Counted from the first letter of the stretch, positions 35,792 through 45,033 are shown. The stretch: DNA of 64,000 nucleotides from Halalkalicoccus sp. CG83 (GCF_037081715.1 NZ_JAZDDH010000001.1:620001-684000), one strand, 5' to 3'. Program-made: numbers and translations. The notes: generated by a model from the sequence alone, not told the origin.

Positions 35792-36538
35792 ATGGATACC
35801 GTTGGTGAGAGTCTCGTGTTAAAAAGCGATGGTGAAGGGTTCACTGAAACGACCCAAATGCTTAGAAACCGTGGCTGCACCGTCCTGATTACTGGATCGG
35901 TTCCCGGATTTGGGAGAGAATCTCTGAGACTTTGGACGCGTGAGGGAGTGACAACGGAACCTGAACCGATACTAGTAGTCGGATCGTTAGACCAACGTGA
36001 CTGGTCGAAATATATCTGTTTAACTTCCATTAGGGAAACATACGGATCGATTCATGCGATTATGACCGACTCCGCTATGGAATCAACTATTCCAAAAGAG
36101 CTTTTTGATCAAACAAGTCGTGTACGCGACGAGCTACCCGCCTTTCAGGACACAATCTGCCAAAGCATAACAAGAATAAGGTGTGCTCACAACGATCATA
36201 CCCTTCCCAGACTCCACGTGTTTGTTGATTCATTTTGGCCAGTGTTGAAACGATATGAAACACAACATATAGAGACTTTTCTTGATTTACTCAATCAGAT
36301 AGCGATTGGCACAAAAGCCGTCATCTGTGTTATGATCAATACAGAACATACTTCTTCTTTAACCGATTACCTTGCACCGTATTTTGATGTGAATATTGAT
36401 CTCCGGAAACGTAACGGAGTTAGCGTGCAGCAGCGATGGAAGTTGCCGCTCTCAGGTCATCAAACGGATTGGCTTCCTCTCAACTCGTCTCATGATCTCA
36501 GCCGAGACCCACGAATAGCAACCCGATTCGATTGCTGA
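35792..36538 (+). CDS. KaiC/RecA-fold protein with degenerate P-loop
   Basis: 248 residues. The N-terminus TVLITGSVPGFGRESLRLW sits where KaiC-like ATPases have a Walker A (GxxxxGK[T/S]), but the invariant Lys is replaced (GFGRES). RLHVFVDSFWPVLKRY corresponds to the Walker B strand and its Asp-Ser. Haloarchaea have many such KaiC-fold proteins of signalling type without ATPase motifs; the family is uncharacterised. A catalytic role is unlikely, nucleotide or protein binding possible. Monocistronic, AT-rich codons. Confidence 0.65.
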   Translation: MDTVGESLVLKSDGEGFTETTQMLRNRGCTVLITGSVPGFGRESLRLWTREGVTTEPEPILVVGSLDQRDWSKYICLTSIRETYGSIHAIMTDSAMESTIPKELFDQTSRVRDELPAFQDTICQSITRIRCAHNDHTLPRLHVFVDSFWPVLKRYETQHIETFLDLLNQIAIGTKAVICVMINTEHTSSLTDYLAPYFDVNIDLRKRNGVSVQQRWKLPLSGHQTDWLPLNSSHDLSRDPRIATRFDC

Positions 36539-36767
36539 GATAGTAGGTAGCAGCCATCGATCACACAAGTGAAGAAGAGAGAAGTGTAATAAGGCAGATA
36601 AATAATCACATCTGTGATGTTCCAGATTCCTCAGGACTCACTGGAAGTGACGATACGAACGCTGTCGTGACCGGTTTCGTGCTCACTCCAGAAAACCGAT
36701 CGACTCATGATCGCTTGGCCGTGATTAGTGCTGTCCTTTGTCTCTCTATACCTGTCAAACGACTGCC

Positions 36768-36959
36768 TCAGTCTGTTTTCTGGACTTGGTAGGGTAGTTG
36801 AGAAGATGTAGTTTCATTCTGAAGTTCACCGGCATATGAGTGATGAATCACTTTATGCCCAGTGGTGACGTGGTGATTGATTGCTTGTTCGTCGGAGCTG
36901 CGCGTAGAGGCCTCATGAGCTATAGTCGCAGACCAGCCGCATTCAGTACAGTAGTGCAT
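36768..36959 (-). CDS. small C2H2-like zinc-finger protein
   Basis: 63 residues beginning MHYCTECGWSATIAHEAS with Cys4/Cys7 and, 22 residues later, INHHVTTGHKVIHHS with His29/His30 and His35. The same layout (CxxCG, then HH...TGH) occurs in the 44-residue protein at 41587. Such small zinc fingers are common in haloarchaea and may bind DNA or proteins. The last 20 residues are polar. Confidence 0.65.
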   Translation of the reverse strand: MHYCTECGWSATIAHEASTRSSDEQAINHHVTTGHKVIHHSYAGELQNETTSSQLPYQVQKTD

Positions 36960-37526
36960 GTGTTTTCAGTTGCTTCGCCGCGGTATCTACTTGGGCTCCC
37001 ACTAGACAATTATGGGCTGTGGTTATTATAACCCCTAGAACCTATCATTATATTCTGTACATCTACGGACTATCTAAGCAGATCTGTAATGATCCTACCA
37101 AGGAAGAAGGAAAGCGGAATAGGGACCATACACAGGATCCTAGCCCACATGACGCGAACATCCAACGATGAGACGGTCAAGTCACTCTGTCGAGTCGAAC
37201 GGTGATTCTGATCTCACAGCGTGGCGGCCCTTGGTCTGCAACTAGTAGTCCCGGATTCGCCCACCCGTAGTGACTTGGCTCTATCTCCTTGTCTGCTTGC
37301 ATCGTTATGTGCCTGTTTGCTGGACCCCACCTGAGAGCCACTCTCAGGAGCCACTTCTATGGATCAGAGGATCCCCAAGTCTCACCGGGATAACCAGTAA
37401 CGCCTTGCGTGTACGCCCTCCAGGAGTCAGAACAGAGGGGAGAAAAGGGACCGTCCACCACTTGGTTTCGGAAGTGTTTACCACACTACCAATGACACGG
37501 ACACCACACGAGACGGGGCTGACTAT
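36960..37526. other. gene-poor stretch
   Basis: About 570 bases with no recognised gene. An 86-codon plus-strand frame (37270-37530) has unconvincing composition. CTTGGTTTCGGAAG (about 37461) recurs with one change just past this stretch (about 37551), hinting at a duplicated element end. Confidence 0.4.
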
Positions 37527-38093
37527 TTAGTGGTGGGATCCGGGACAACCGCTTGGTTTCCGAAAGCGGACATCCCTCCCTCTGCTACACCTCTGCGTGT
37601 CGGCTTTCGCCGACATGTATTTGTAGAGAAGGGATGGTAATAAATACACTACATATTGTATAATATTAAAATCAACCAATCGTATTGTTTTCCAATACAT
37701 ATCCCTTCTGCTCGAAACCGCTACTGAGTACGCCCGTTCACGATTCCTGGAAGCAGACAACCGCTTCCTGCTACTAGACTGAGTATTCCGGGTGCCAACA
37801 GCGTTCGAGCGAACAGCCATCTCAGGCCGGAGTACGAACTCTTTGGTGTCGTTTTCCATGAATGAGTGCTTAGCTCCCGGAGATCGTTTTCCGAGCGAGT
37901 ACGTCCCGGCGATCCGAACCACCATGCGCCGTGCCTCGTCACGAGTTCGGGCCTGTGGGCCGTAGGCGATCGACCAGATCAGGGCGTCTTCGTCGCGGAT
38001 CTCGAACCGAGCGAGGTCAGCGGGCGACTCGCCCTTCGACTCGATCGGACGCACCTCGATGATCGACACCGAGTCGACGATCGCGGGCCTCAT
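37527..38093 (-). CDS. hypothetical protein with chimeric-looking C-terminus
   Basis: 188 residues. The first 80 (MRPAIVDSVSIIEVRPIESK, ADLARFEIRDEDALIWSIAY, RRMVVRIAGTYSLGKRS) are GC-rich and protein-like. After about residue 80 the DNA becomes AT-rich and the product is Ser/Arg-rich. An alternative minus-strand frame over the second part (ending 37721) encodes a hydrophobic stretch, WLFARTLLAPGILSLVAGSG. The gene may be a truncated core gene reading into island DNA, i.e. the island's right boundary. Start at 38093 chosen for codon quality. Confidence 0.45.
   Translation of the reverse strand: MRPAIVDSVSIIEVRPIESKGESPADLARFEIRDEDALIWSIAYGPQARTRDEARRMVVRIAGTYSLGKRSPGAKHSFMENDTKEFVLRPEMAVRSNAVGTRNTQSSSRKRLSASRNRERAYSVAVSSRRDMYWKTIRLVDFNIIQYVVYLLPSLLYKYMSAKADTQRCSRGRDVRFRKPSGCPGSHH
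37608..37625 (-). terminator. GC hairpin near the island edge
   Basis: TGTCGGC (37608-37614) and GCCGACA (37619-37625) form a perfect 7-bp stem with loop TTTC. It lies inside the doubtful 3' part of the 37527 gene, so it may be a terminator or a mobile-element end structure. Confidence 0.35.
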
Positions 38094-38291
38094 CCGTGTT
38101 GGTGACCTTGGGTGGTGGTCAACCACGGGTGTTCACGGCTACGCCTCGGAGTTCCCAGAGATAAGTCGGCGCTAATCGGCGTGTAAGCGCTGTCGGTTAC
38201 GTCCGGGGACCCGACGCGGAGAGCGGGCCGAGGGCTGCGTTCGAACGGCCCGTACTCGTCCGTTCCGACGAGTATCGAGGACGGCGCGTCG

Positions 38292-39797
38292 TCATGGACG
38301 GTCGTCGTGGCGGTCCGCGTCCCTTCTGTACTGGTTTCGCAGATGGCCGAACGGCTCGGCGTCCGGCCACCCAGCGTTCGAATCCGACTGCTCCTCGGTC
38401 GGTGCGTTCGTCTCGGTTTCGGCCGTCGTTCCGACGGGCAGTCCGCCGTCGGGGGTGAGGCTCGAGATCACGTAGCCTACGGCGAGCGCGCCGACGATCG
38501 AACCGGGGCCGAACTGGTAGAACGTGTAGCCCTCGAACAGCTGGTGGATCGCGAAACCGACGGCGAGGGTGAACATCGCGACGTTCACCCGATCGTAGCG
38601 AACCAGCCCGTGGACCAGCGGACCGAGAACGAGCACGAGATACGCGATTCCGCCGAGGAGTCCGATGCGGATAAAGATCGAGAGGTAGGAGTTGTGGACG
38701 CTGTAGCTGCCGACGCCGTCAGCGAGATAGGGTTCGATCACGCCGCGGGTGCCCACGATTCCCTCTCCGAGCCACGAACCCTCCGTCCGGACCGCCTCAA
38801 TGCCGGCGCGCCAGAGCTCGAACCGGTTGGCGGGGTCGATGGGGATGACACCGACGTAGATGCCCAGCAGCAGGACCGGCACTATGACGGCCGTCGAGAT
38901 TCCGGCGACCGGGAGGAGCCGCCGATCCAACGCCGCGGCGACGTAGACACCGACCGCGACGGCGGCCGCGAGTATGCTCGCCCGGCTGTCCGTGAAGTAG
39001 AGACCCAGGCCGTTCAGCGCGAGCAGTCCCGCCGGGAGGATCGCCAGTAGCGGCCACCCCGATCGGAGCGTCCTGAGAGTGGCGGCGACGGCCGTGACCG
39101 CACCGGCGAACAGGAGCACGCCGAGGGTGTTAGGGTTCGCGAACACCGATCGGATGACCGGGAGTTCGCGGTCAACGAACCAGGGCGAGGCGTCCCCATC
39201 CCAGATCCGTACCTCGAACAGCCACCACGTGAACTCCCCGCGAACGATCACGAGCAGGCCGAGCAGCGCGAAGAAGCCCGCGACGCTCGCGACGCTCCAC
39301 AGCACCGCGTCGTCGTCGACGTAGCGGGGGAGGCAGAAGAGGTTGAACGCGAGGACGAACCCCGCGTAGACGGGAAACAGTCCGAGTGACGAGTCGGCCA
39401 CGAACCCGAGGGAGTGACCGAGGAAGATCCCGAACACGACCGAGAACGCGAGCAGGTAGGCAAGGTTCGTCCGGGCGAACGCGAGGAGGTCGTCGCGCAC
39501 GAGGACGAACGCGAGGACGAGCGAGAAGACGAGGACGCCCTCAAGGACACGAACCCCCAGCCCGCCGAGCGAGAGCGCGAGGAGGACGATCCCGAGCCCG
39601 AAGGCGATGGCGACCTGGATCGAGAAGAGCATCGAGATCCCCTCGTTCGCGCGCTGGTCGTACTGGTTGCACGCGACGACCGCGACGAGGAGGTAGACGA
39701 GAACGAGGTGGATGGTCCTGAACGGCTCGGTCGCCCAGGTCAGCGCTGCGAGGCCGAGGGCGAGCACGAAGAGACCATTGACGACCCGATCCATCAT
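38292..39797 (-). CDS. O-antigen ligase/polymerase-like membrane protein 1
   Basis: 501 residues with about 11-12 membrane helices and the Wzy/WaaL-type extracellular loop. NRFELWRAGIEAVRTEGSWL, GVGSYSVHNSYLSIFIRIGL and VGFAIHQLFEGYTFYQFGPG are the conserved catalytic-region motifs (Arg, His). Such enzymes polymerise or attach surface polysaccharides on lipid carriers. The acidic tail of about 50 residues is cytoplasmic. It is closely paralogous to the 50909 protein. No glycosyltransferases are adjacent, so the glycan is unknown. Confidence 0.85.
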   Translation of the reverse strand: MMDRVVNGLFVLALGLAALTWATEPFRTIHLVLVYLLVAVVACNQYDQRANEGISMLFSIQVAIAFGLGIVLLALSLGGLGVRVLEGVLVFSLVLAFVLVRDDLLAFARTNLAYLLAFSVVFGIFLGHSLGFVADSSLGLFPVYAGFVLAFNLFCLPRYVDDDAVLWSVASVAGFFALLGLLVIVRGEFTWWLFEVRIWDGDASPWFVDRELPVIRSVFANPNTLGVLLFAGAVTAVAATLRTLRSGWPLLAILPAGLLALNGLGLYFTDSRASILAAAVAVGVYVAAALDRRLLPVAGISTAVIVPVLLLGIYVGVIPIDPANRFELWRAGIEAVRTEGSWLGEGIVGTRGVIEPYLADGVGSYSVHNSYLSIFIRIGLLGGIAYLVLVLGPLVHGLVRYDRVNVAMFTLAVGFAIHQLFEGYTFYQFGPGSIVGALAVGYVISSLTPDGGLPVGTTAETETNAPTEEQSDSNAGWPDAEPFGHLRNQYRRDADRHDDRP

Positions 39798-40171
39798 CTA
39801 TCGTTTCGTATACATCCACAAAGTAACTTCGCATCAACTGGTGAATCCGCTCGCGTGCCGTCGAACGGACGTTCGATCTCGACGGGCGGACGTCGGACCG
39901 ACGTGCGAGGCGCGAACTCGATGATAACGTCGCGAAAGCAGGAGTTGAGTGCTGAGAGTCGGGATACGGGGGTGGTATCCACGATCAGGCTGATTGATTG
40001 GCGCGCGATACGGGGTTCGCCGCCGGATGGGCGACGAATCCAGATGCACGAACAGTACCTCCAGTAATAAGTTAGCTGGCCGGCGGTGACGACGAGGTCG
40101 CCGAGTCGGGCGGATCAACGGATACAGGACCGATCCCGTTCAACGATGGCACGGATGGCACCGGGGGCCGG
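39798..40171. other. intergenic stretch with inverted repeat
   Basis: No gene recognised. ACGTCGG (39890-39896), one base, then CCGACGT (39898-39904) is a perfect 7-bp inverted repeat, a possible operator or short terminator between divergent genes. Confidence 0.4.
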
Positions 40172-41077
40172 ATGAACGGTATGCAGGCGCGACTCGTCGC
40201 CGGACTGCGACGGTTCGAGAACGTCGGGATAGTGCTCGCTGCGGTCGCCCTCGGCGTCGTCGTTCCGGGGCCGGGACGGTACGCGGACGTGCTCGTCACG
40301 CCGCTGGTGGTCTTCCTGATCTACGGCTCGCTTCGCGGCGTCAGCGTCGCCGACGTCGAGAGCCGTTCCTACGGGCTCGCAATCCTCTGCTCGCTGGGTA
40401 TCTCGTACGTCCTTCTGCCGTTCGGCGGAATCCGCGCGGCGGACGCGCTGCTCGCCGGGGACGCCCTGACGGGGATGGCGATCGTCCTCGCCGCGCCGAC
40501 GACCGCCGGAAGCGCGATCGTCTGGACCCGGCTCGTGGGCGGCGATTCGAAGCTGGCCGCGCTGGCCTCGATCGGCTCGCTCGGGGTCGCACCCCTGCTC
40601 ACCCCGGCGGTACTCTCGGCCCTCCTCGATCGGCGCGCCGTCGTCCCGGTCGAGTCGATGGCGTTCGATTTGCTGGTGATCGTCGTCGGCGGCGTCGGGC
40701 TCCTGGTCGTGATCCCCGATCGCCTGGTGAGCGAGACCGCCGTCGATCGGGGTTCGGGCGTCACGATCCTGGTGTTGATCTACTCGAGCATCGCGAGCGT
40801 CGAGGTCGGGGCGATCGACGCCGCGGGCTTCGGGGCCGTCTCCGCCGTCGTGCTCCTCCTGCTCGGCGGCGGGTTTGCTCTCGTCCGGTTCGCCGGCCAC
40901 GTCGCGGGCGTCGATCGCTCGACGTATCTCCCGCTCTTTTTCACCGGCGGTCTGAAGAACCTCGGCATCGCGCTGGTGATCGCGTTCGCCTACGCGTCGG
41001 CGACGGTCGTCGTGGTGGTCGTCACGTACTACGTCCTCCAACAGGTCGTCGGCGCGGTCGTCGCGGACCTCGCGTGA
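40172..41077 (+). CDS. bile acid:Na+ symporter (BASS)-like membrane protein
   Basis: 301 residues with about nine to ten helices in two inverted halves. Features resembling the BASS/ArsB-like fold are YADVLVTPLVVFLIYGSLRG, GMAIVLAAPTTAGSAIVWTR and LPLFFTGGLKNLGIALVIAF, the last two lying where the family's broken helices carry Na+ and substrate. The substrate is unknown. The ATG at 40172 or 40181 (MQARLVAGLRRF) are both possible. Confidence 0.7.
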   Translation: MNGMQARLVAGLRRFENVGIVLAAVALGVVVPGPGRYADVLVTPLVVFLIYGSLRGVSVADVESRSYGLAILCSLGISYVLLPFGGIRAADALLAGDALTGMAIVLAAPTTAGSAIVWTRLVGGDSKLAALASIGSLGVAPLLTPAVLSALLDRRAVVPVESMAFDLLVIVVGGVGLLVVIPDRLVSETAVDRGSGVTILVLIYSSIASVEVGAIDAAGFGAVSAVVLLLLGGGFALVRFAGHVAGVDRSTYLPLFFTGGLKNLGIALVIAFAYASATVVVVVVTYYVLQQVVGAVVADLA

Positions 41078-41586
41078 ACGACGAACCGGGCTCGATGTGA
41101 TTTCCGTGACGAGGGACGGCTCGAACTGAGCGGACCGCGGGTTGCGTGTTCCTTCACCCGTCCTGGGATCATGTCCGCGTTTTCACGCGCGTTCCCCCGA
41201 AAACAGCGTGGATCGAGACCTCGTCCGATCCGCACGATCCCGTCGACACCACGTTCGCTACCGAAACCCACGAACCCGCCGCATCGGTCCATAGAGGCGT
41301 CCAATCGGCCGACGCAGCGCGTACGCTCGGCATTTCCGCGTCGGCCATCAACTAGCAGGAGGCGCTGGCTGGCGACCCCTGCTGGGTCACGCGCCCGTTC
41401 CCGGGGCTCCGGAACGACCCGGAACCGGACTTTCCGGTCTACGGATCGGCCGAACGAGGGGTCCCCAGGTCGCGACGTCGCCACCTCCTCGGGTAGCGTG
41501 GACGTGATCGCGAGTACACCGGAGACGTCACTCGTGACCTCGACGGACGCAGAATCAGGTGTACGTGTCGCGTCGCAACGGGACGA
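41078..41586. other. gene-poor stretch with a possible YbaK-like fragment
   Basis: About 510 bases without an intact gene. The only protein-like piece is the fragment at 41146-41355. Confidence 0.4.
41146..41355 (+). pseudogene. possible fragment of a YbaK/ProX-like deacylase
   Basis: A 69-codon frame ends THEPAASVHRGVQSADAART followed by LGISASAIN and stop. The pattern HEP...SADAARTLGIS resembles the N-terminal quarter of YbaK-type aminoacyl-tRNA deacylases, which then continue with a Lys-containing active-site strand; here the frame stops exactly there. Weak; could be chance. Confidence 0.22.
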
Positions 41587-41721
41587 TCAGGTGAGTTCCA
41601 TGGCTTCGATCGTACACGTATGCCCGGTGTCGTGGTTGTGGTGTTCGGCCCGCGACTCCGCACCGATACGCGACGGGTGGAATCCGATCTGACCGCAGTC
41701 CTCGCACTGTATGTCGTACAT
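41587..41721 (-). CDS. 44-residue C2H2-like zinc-finger microprotein
   Basis: MYDIQCEDCGQIGFHPSRIG and then AESRAEHHNHDTGHTCTIEA give Cys6/Cys9 and His27/His28/His34 in the same spacing style as the 36768 protein. GGATTAATAG (complement of 41747-41756) is a TATA box 26-35 bases before the ATG, fitting a leaderless transcript. Function unknown, probably regulatory. Intact and GC-rich, so a core rather than island gene. Confidence 0.62.
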   Translation of the reverse strand: MYDIQCEDCGQIGFHPSRIGAESRAEHHNHDTGHTCTIEAMELT

Positions 41722-41802
41722 GCGCTTCCACCAACGTATTCTTCACTATTAATCCTTTTCGTCGCGGCGCCGACCGAGGGCGGCTTCGCTCCCGGATCGG
41801 CG

Positions 41803-42879
41803 CTAGATCTCCACGGACTCGTCGTTCTCGGCGGACTCGTGGATCGCCCGGATCGTGTACATGTCCGTGAGGGCGTGGCGTCCGTCGGGGACGATCCCCT
41901 CGCCCGAGAGCACGCGATCGGCGAAGTAATCGAACTCCTCGCGCATCTCCTCGGTGGCCGTGAACTCCGTGGCGTCGATCTCGGCGCGCACCTCGCCCTT
42001 CGAGAGGTGCAGCGTCGCCTCGCCGTGGAACGCCGGGTCGAGCTCTATCTGCCCCTCGGTGCCGATCAGCTTGAGCTGTGTGTCGCTCTGGGCGTTCTGG
42101 CTCGTCGTACAGAGCAGGGGAAGATCGCCCTCGAGGGTGAGCGTGAACGAGGCGTACTCGTCGGGCACGTCCGAGAACTCCTCGCTCGGCGAGGACATCC
42201 GCGCCGTCGTCGACACCGGATCGCGATCGAGGATGAAGCGCGCGGTGTTGATCGGGTAGATGCCGAGGTCCATCACGCTGGTGCCGTAGCCGCTCAGCTC
42301 CGGGTCCAGGCGCCACTGGTCGGGGTCGGGAATCATCTCCAGCAGCGGCTGGCTGTTGGCGCCGTAGGCCTGCACGGGCTCGCCGATGAACCCGGCCTCG
42401 ACCAGCTCCTTCGCGCGGCGCACCGCGGGTTCGGTCTGCATTCGGTAGGCGGTCATCAGGGGGACGTCCGCCTCCTCGGCGCTCTCGACCAGGCGTTCGG
42501 CGCGCTCGGCGTTCGCCTCGAGGGGCTTCTCACAGAGGACCGCCTTGCCCAGATCGGCGGCCGTCTCGACGTACTCGAGGTGGAAGGCGTTCGGCGTCGC
42601 GATGTAGACGGCGTCGTAGTCGTCGCTGGCGGCGCCGTCGTGGAACTCGTCGTAGCTGATGCCCCGTTCGGCCTCGTGCTTGCTCGCGAGGTCCTCGGCC
42701 TTCTCGGTCGAGGAGCTGACGAGGACGGTGGTCTCACAGAGGTCCGTGTCCTCGATGGCGGGGATCGCCACGTCGACGGTCCACCAGCCCAGCCCGATCA
42801 GCGCGAGCCGAACGGTCCCCTCGTCGGTGGTCTGCCAGTCGCGCTCGAGAAAGCCCTCGACTCCGGTTCCCAGGTCCAT
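41803..42879 (-). CDS. Gfo/Idh/MocA oxidoreductase, D-xylose dehydrogenase-like
   Basis: 358 residues. Rossmann domain (VRLALIGLGWWTVDVAIPAI), catalytic motif CEKPLEANAERAERL with Lys, and C-terminal domain with SGYGTSVMDLGIYPINTARF. The N-terminal extension MDLGTGVEGFLERDWQ is shared with haloarchaeal NADP+-dependent D-xylose dehydrogenase (xylose to xylonolactone, first step of the Weimberg-type pathway). No other pentose genes are nearby, so glucose-fructose-oxidoreductase-like alternatives remain. Start at 42879 fits relatives; divergent from the luciferase-like gene. Confidence 0.85.
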   Translation of the reverse strand: MDLGTGVEGFLERDWQTTDEGTVRLALIGLGWWTVDVAIPAIEDTDLCETTVLVSSSTEKAEDLASKHEAERGISYDEFHDGAASDDYDAVYIATPNAFHLEYVETAADLGKAVLCEKPLEANAERAERLVESAEEADVPLMTAYRMQTEPAVRRAKELVEAGFIGEPVQAYGANSQPLLEMIPDPDQWRLDPELSGYGTSVMDLGIYPINTARFILDRDPVSTTARMSSPSEEFSDVPDEYASFTLTLEGDLPLLCTTSQNAQSDTQLKLIGTEGQIELDPAFHGEATLHLSKGEVRAEIDATEFTATEEMREEFDYFADRVLSGEGIVPDGRHALTDMYTIRAIHESAENDESVEI

Positions 42880-43009
42880 ATCGACGTATCTCCCGAGAGC
42901 GGTAAAGTAATTCGGATCCGGGTTCGAATTTCGATCCGATCCCAGGAGGACCCAGACTCGGCAGACGGTAACCGAACATTCAGATGGCTCCTCGTCGTCT
43001 CGCCTACCA

Positions 43010-44059
43010 ATGGACGGTTCGCCCACCAGACTGTCGATCGTCGATCTCGCACCGATCCCGGAGGGCGGGACGGCGACCGAGGCGTTCGAGCACACGACCG
43101 AGCGGGCCCGTCGCGCCGAGAACCTCGGCTACTCGCGGTTCTGGGTCGCCGAACACCACGACTTCACCGACCGGCTGGCGAGCACCACCCCCGAAGCGCT
43201 GACCGCCCACCTCGCGGCCGAGACCTCGTCCATTCGGGTCGGATCCGGGACGGTGTTGCTCAACCACTACAGCCCGTACAAAGTGGCCGAGACGTTCGGC
43301 GTCCTCGACGCGCTGGCGCCCGGTCGCGTCGATCTCGGCGTCGGCCGGGCGACGGGCGATCCGGTCTCGGATCACGCGCTCCGGGAGGACCGCAACCAGC
43401 AGGCGTATCGTGACGACCACGCCGAGAAGATCGAGGAGGTCGCCTCACATCTCTACGACGGGTTCGAGGACGACCACCCGTTCGACCGACTCAGCCTCGC
43501 TCGCTCGCGCGACGGCGTTCCGGAGATCTGGGTGCACGGCTCCAGCCCGTCGAGCGCCGCGATCGCCGGCGAGCTAGGACTGCGGTACTGCTTCGCCGCG
43601 TTCATCAGGCCCGAGCCGGCGGTGCGGGCGTTCGAGGTCTACCGGGAGCGGTTCGAACCCTCGTCGTTCGGCGCGGGCCCCGAGGAGCCGAAGGGTGCCA
43701 TCGCCGTCAACGTCACCTGCGCGGAGACGGACGAGGAGGCCGCCCGGCTGCGCGCGACGACGGAGGCCTCGCGTCGGCGACTCGAACGTGGACAGACCGA
43801 CCGGCCGCCGATCCACTCGGTCGAGGAAGCGATCGACGAACTGGGAGGCGTTCCCGATCCGACGCCGACTGCCGTCGAACCCGACGAGTGGCCGCGTGCG
43901 ATCTCGGGCAGTCCCGAGACGGTGCGTGAGCTGTTGGGTCAGATGACGACTCAAACGGGTGTCGACGAGGTCGTGGTCATGAGCCAGCTCGCCGACCACG
44001 AGGACGTTCTCCGGTCGGACGAGCTCCTTGCCGAGGCCGTCGGCGCATCGGAGGGATGA
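43010..44059 (+). CDS. luciferase-like (LLM class) flavin-dependent monooxygenase
   Basis: 349-residue TIM-barrel flavoenzyme. Landmarks are RRAENLGYSRFWVAEHHDFT, RVGSGTVLLNHYSPYKVAET, LDALAPGRVDLGVGRATGDP and PEIWVHGSSPSSAAIAGELG. It belongs to the group closest to bacterial luciferase alpha/alkanal monooxygenase-like proteins that use FMNH2 or F420; haloarchaeal members may use F420. Substrate unknown. It shares its upstream region with the divergent xylose-dehydrogenase-like gene. Confidence 0.9.
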   Translation: MDGSPTRLSIVDLAPIPEGGTATEAFEHTTERARRAENLGYSRFWVAEHHDFTDRLASTTPEALTAHLAAETSSIRVGSGTVLLNHYSPYKVAETFGVLDALAPGRVDLGVGRATGDPVSDHALREDRNQQAYRDDHAEKIEEVASHLYDGFEDDHPFDRLSLARSRDGVPEIWVHGSSPSSAAIAGELGLRYCFAAFIRPEPAVRAFEVYRERFEPSSFGAGPEEPKGAIAVNVTCAETDEEAARLRATTEASRRRLERGQTDRPPIHSVEEAIDELGGVPDPTPTAVEPDEWPRAISGSPETVRELLGQMTTQTGVDEVVVMSQLADHEDVLRSDELLAEAVGASEG

Positions 44060-44124
44060 GCCAATCGCCTCCGTTCGAAGGGCCCGTCGAAAGCTTCGAC
44101 GATTCCGCCCACTTCGGGATCGCG

Positions 44125-45033
44125 TTACCGCGATAGATCCGCTCTCGTGTCGAGCGGATCGGAGTCCGCTCTAATCGAGGCGTAAACCCGATGGGCCCAT
44201 TCACGCGCGATCGGCGAATCCGTATCGACGAACACCCGCATGAGTCCGGTGATCTCGTCGTAGCCACCGATCCCGACGCGCTCGTCGAAGATGGCGAGGC
44301 CGTAGGGAAGGTCCTCACGCGTTCGGAGGGCGAGGTGCCCGCGATCGATCGCCTCTCGGGCGCGCTCCGGGTACGTCTCGAAGAGCCTCTCGATAACGGA
44401 GGGCAGATAGACGAGCTCGGTATCGGTCTCCTCGAAGATCTGGTGGTGGAACCCGCCGAGGACGAGCGGTGCCATGTGCGTCGTATTGAACCCCCGGAAG
44501 GTCTCCGACTCGTCCACGAGCGAGACGAATCGTTCGACCGGCCGGTAGGGGTCGTCCGGTTCGGCGACGGTTATCGTCGCGTCCACGAACGGTTCGACGA
44601 CGAACTCCCGATGATCCTCACAGATCACGTTGAGCAGCGGGGTCAGTCTGTGTGCGGTTCGCACGTTCGCTTCGAATCGGAGTACCTCTCCCGCGACGAC
44701 CTCGCCGCGCCAGGTCAATTGAAATCGACCGTTGACCTTCTCGATGAACCCCTGTTCGTCGAGCCACTGCGTGTAGCGGTGGCTCGTTGCCCGTGAGACG
44801 TCGAGTCGCTCCTCGATCTCCCTGCGATCCAGCGGTTCCCCCAGGAGCGCTTCGAGGACCGGACCGTGGCGGACGATGTCGCCGAGCAGGTCCGTATCGA
44901 CGCGGTCGCCCGCGGCGTCCAAGCGCTGGCCGAGATACCGACGGTTCCGTTCGTTTTCCAGGATGGCCTCGAAGATCGGCGAACCCGGCGGCGGACGGCC
45001 ATCGTTATCCGATCGATCGTCTTGGTCACGAAC
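44125..45033 (-). CDS. winged-helix regulator with FilR1-like C-terminal domain
   Basis: 302 residues. The winged helix is at about 45-115 (VLEALLGEPLDRREIEERLD, VSRATSHRYTQWLDEQGFIE, KVNGRFQLTWRGEVVAGEVL). The C-terminal domain carries HMAPLVLGGFHHQIFEETDT and GLAIFDERVGIGGYDEITGL as in haloarchaeal regulators of the methanogenesis-regulatory FilR1 type. The ligand is unknown. It is divergent from the FAD oxidase gene at 45186 and may control it. Confidence 0.8.
   Translation of the reverse strand, partial: VRDQDDRSDNDGRPPPGSPIFEAILENERNRRYLGQRLDAAGDRVDTDLLGDIVRHGPVLEALLGEPLDRREIEERLDVSRATSHRYTQWLDEQGFIEKVNGRFQLTWRGEVVAGEVLRFEANVRTAHRLTPLLNVICEDHREFVVEPFVDATITVAEPDDPYRPVERFVSLVDESETFRGFNTTHMAPLVLGGFHHQIFEETDTELVYLPSVIERLFETYPERAREAIDRGHLALRTREDLPYGLAIFDERVGIGGYDEITGLMRVFVDTDSPIAREWAHRVYASIRADSDPLDTRADLSR

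Noticed and set aside
37270-37530. 86-codon plus-strand frame in the gene-poor stretch
   Set aside because: Pro/Thr/Arg-rich, no start signals, no domain pattern.
41620-43413. 597-codon plus-strand frame over the xylose-dehydrogenase-like gene
   Set aside because: Antisense to a recognised oxidoreductase; no domain, biased composition.
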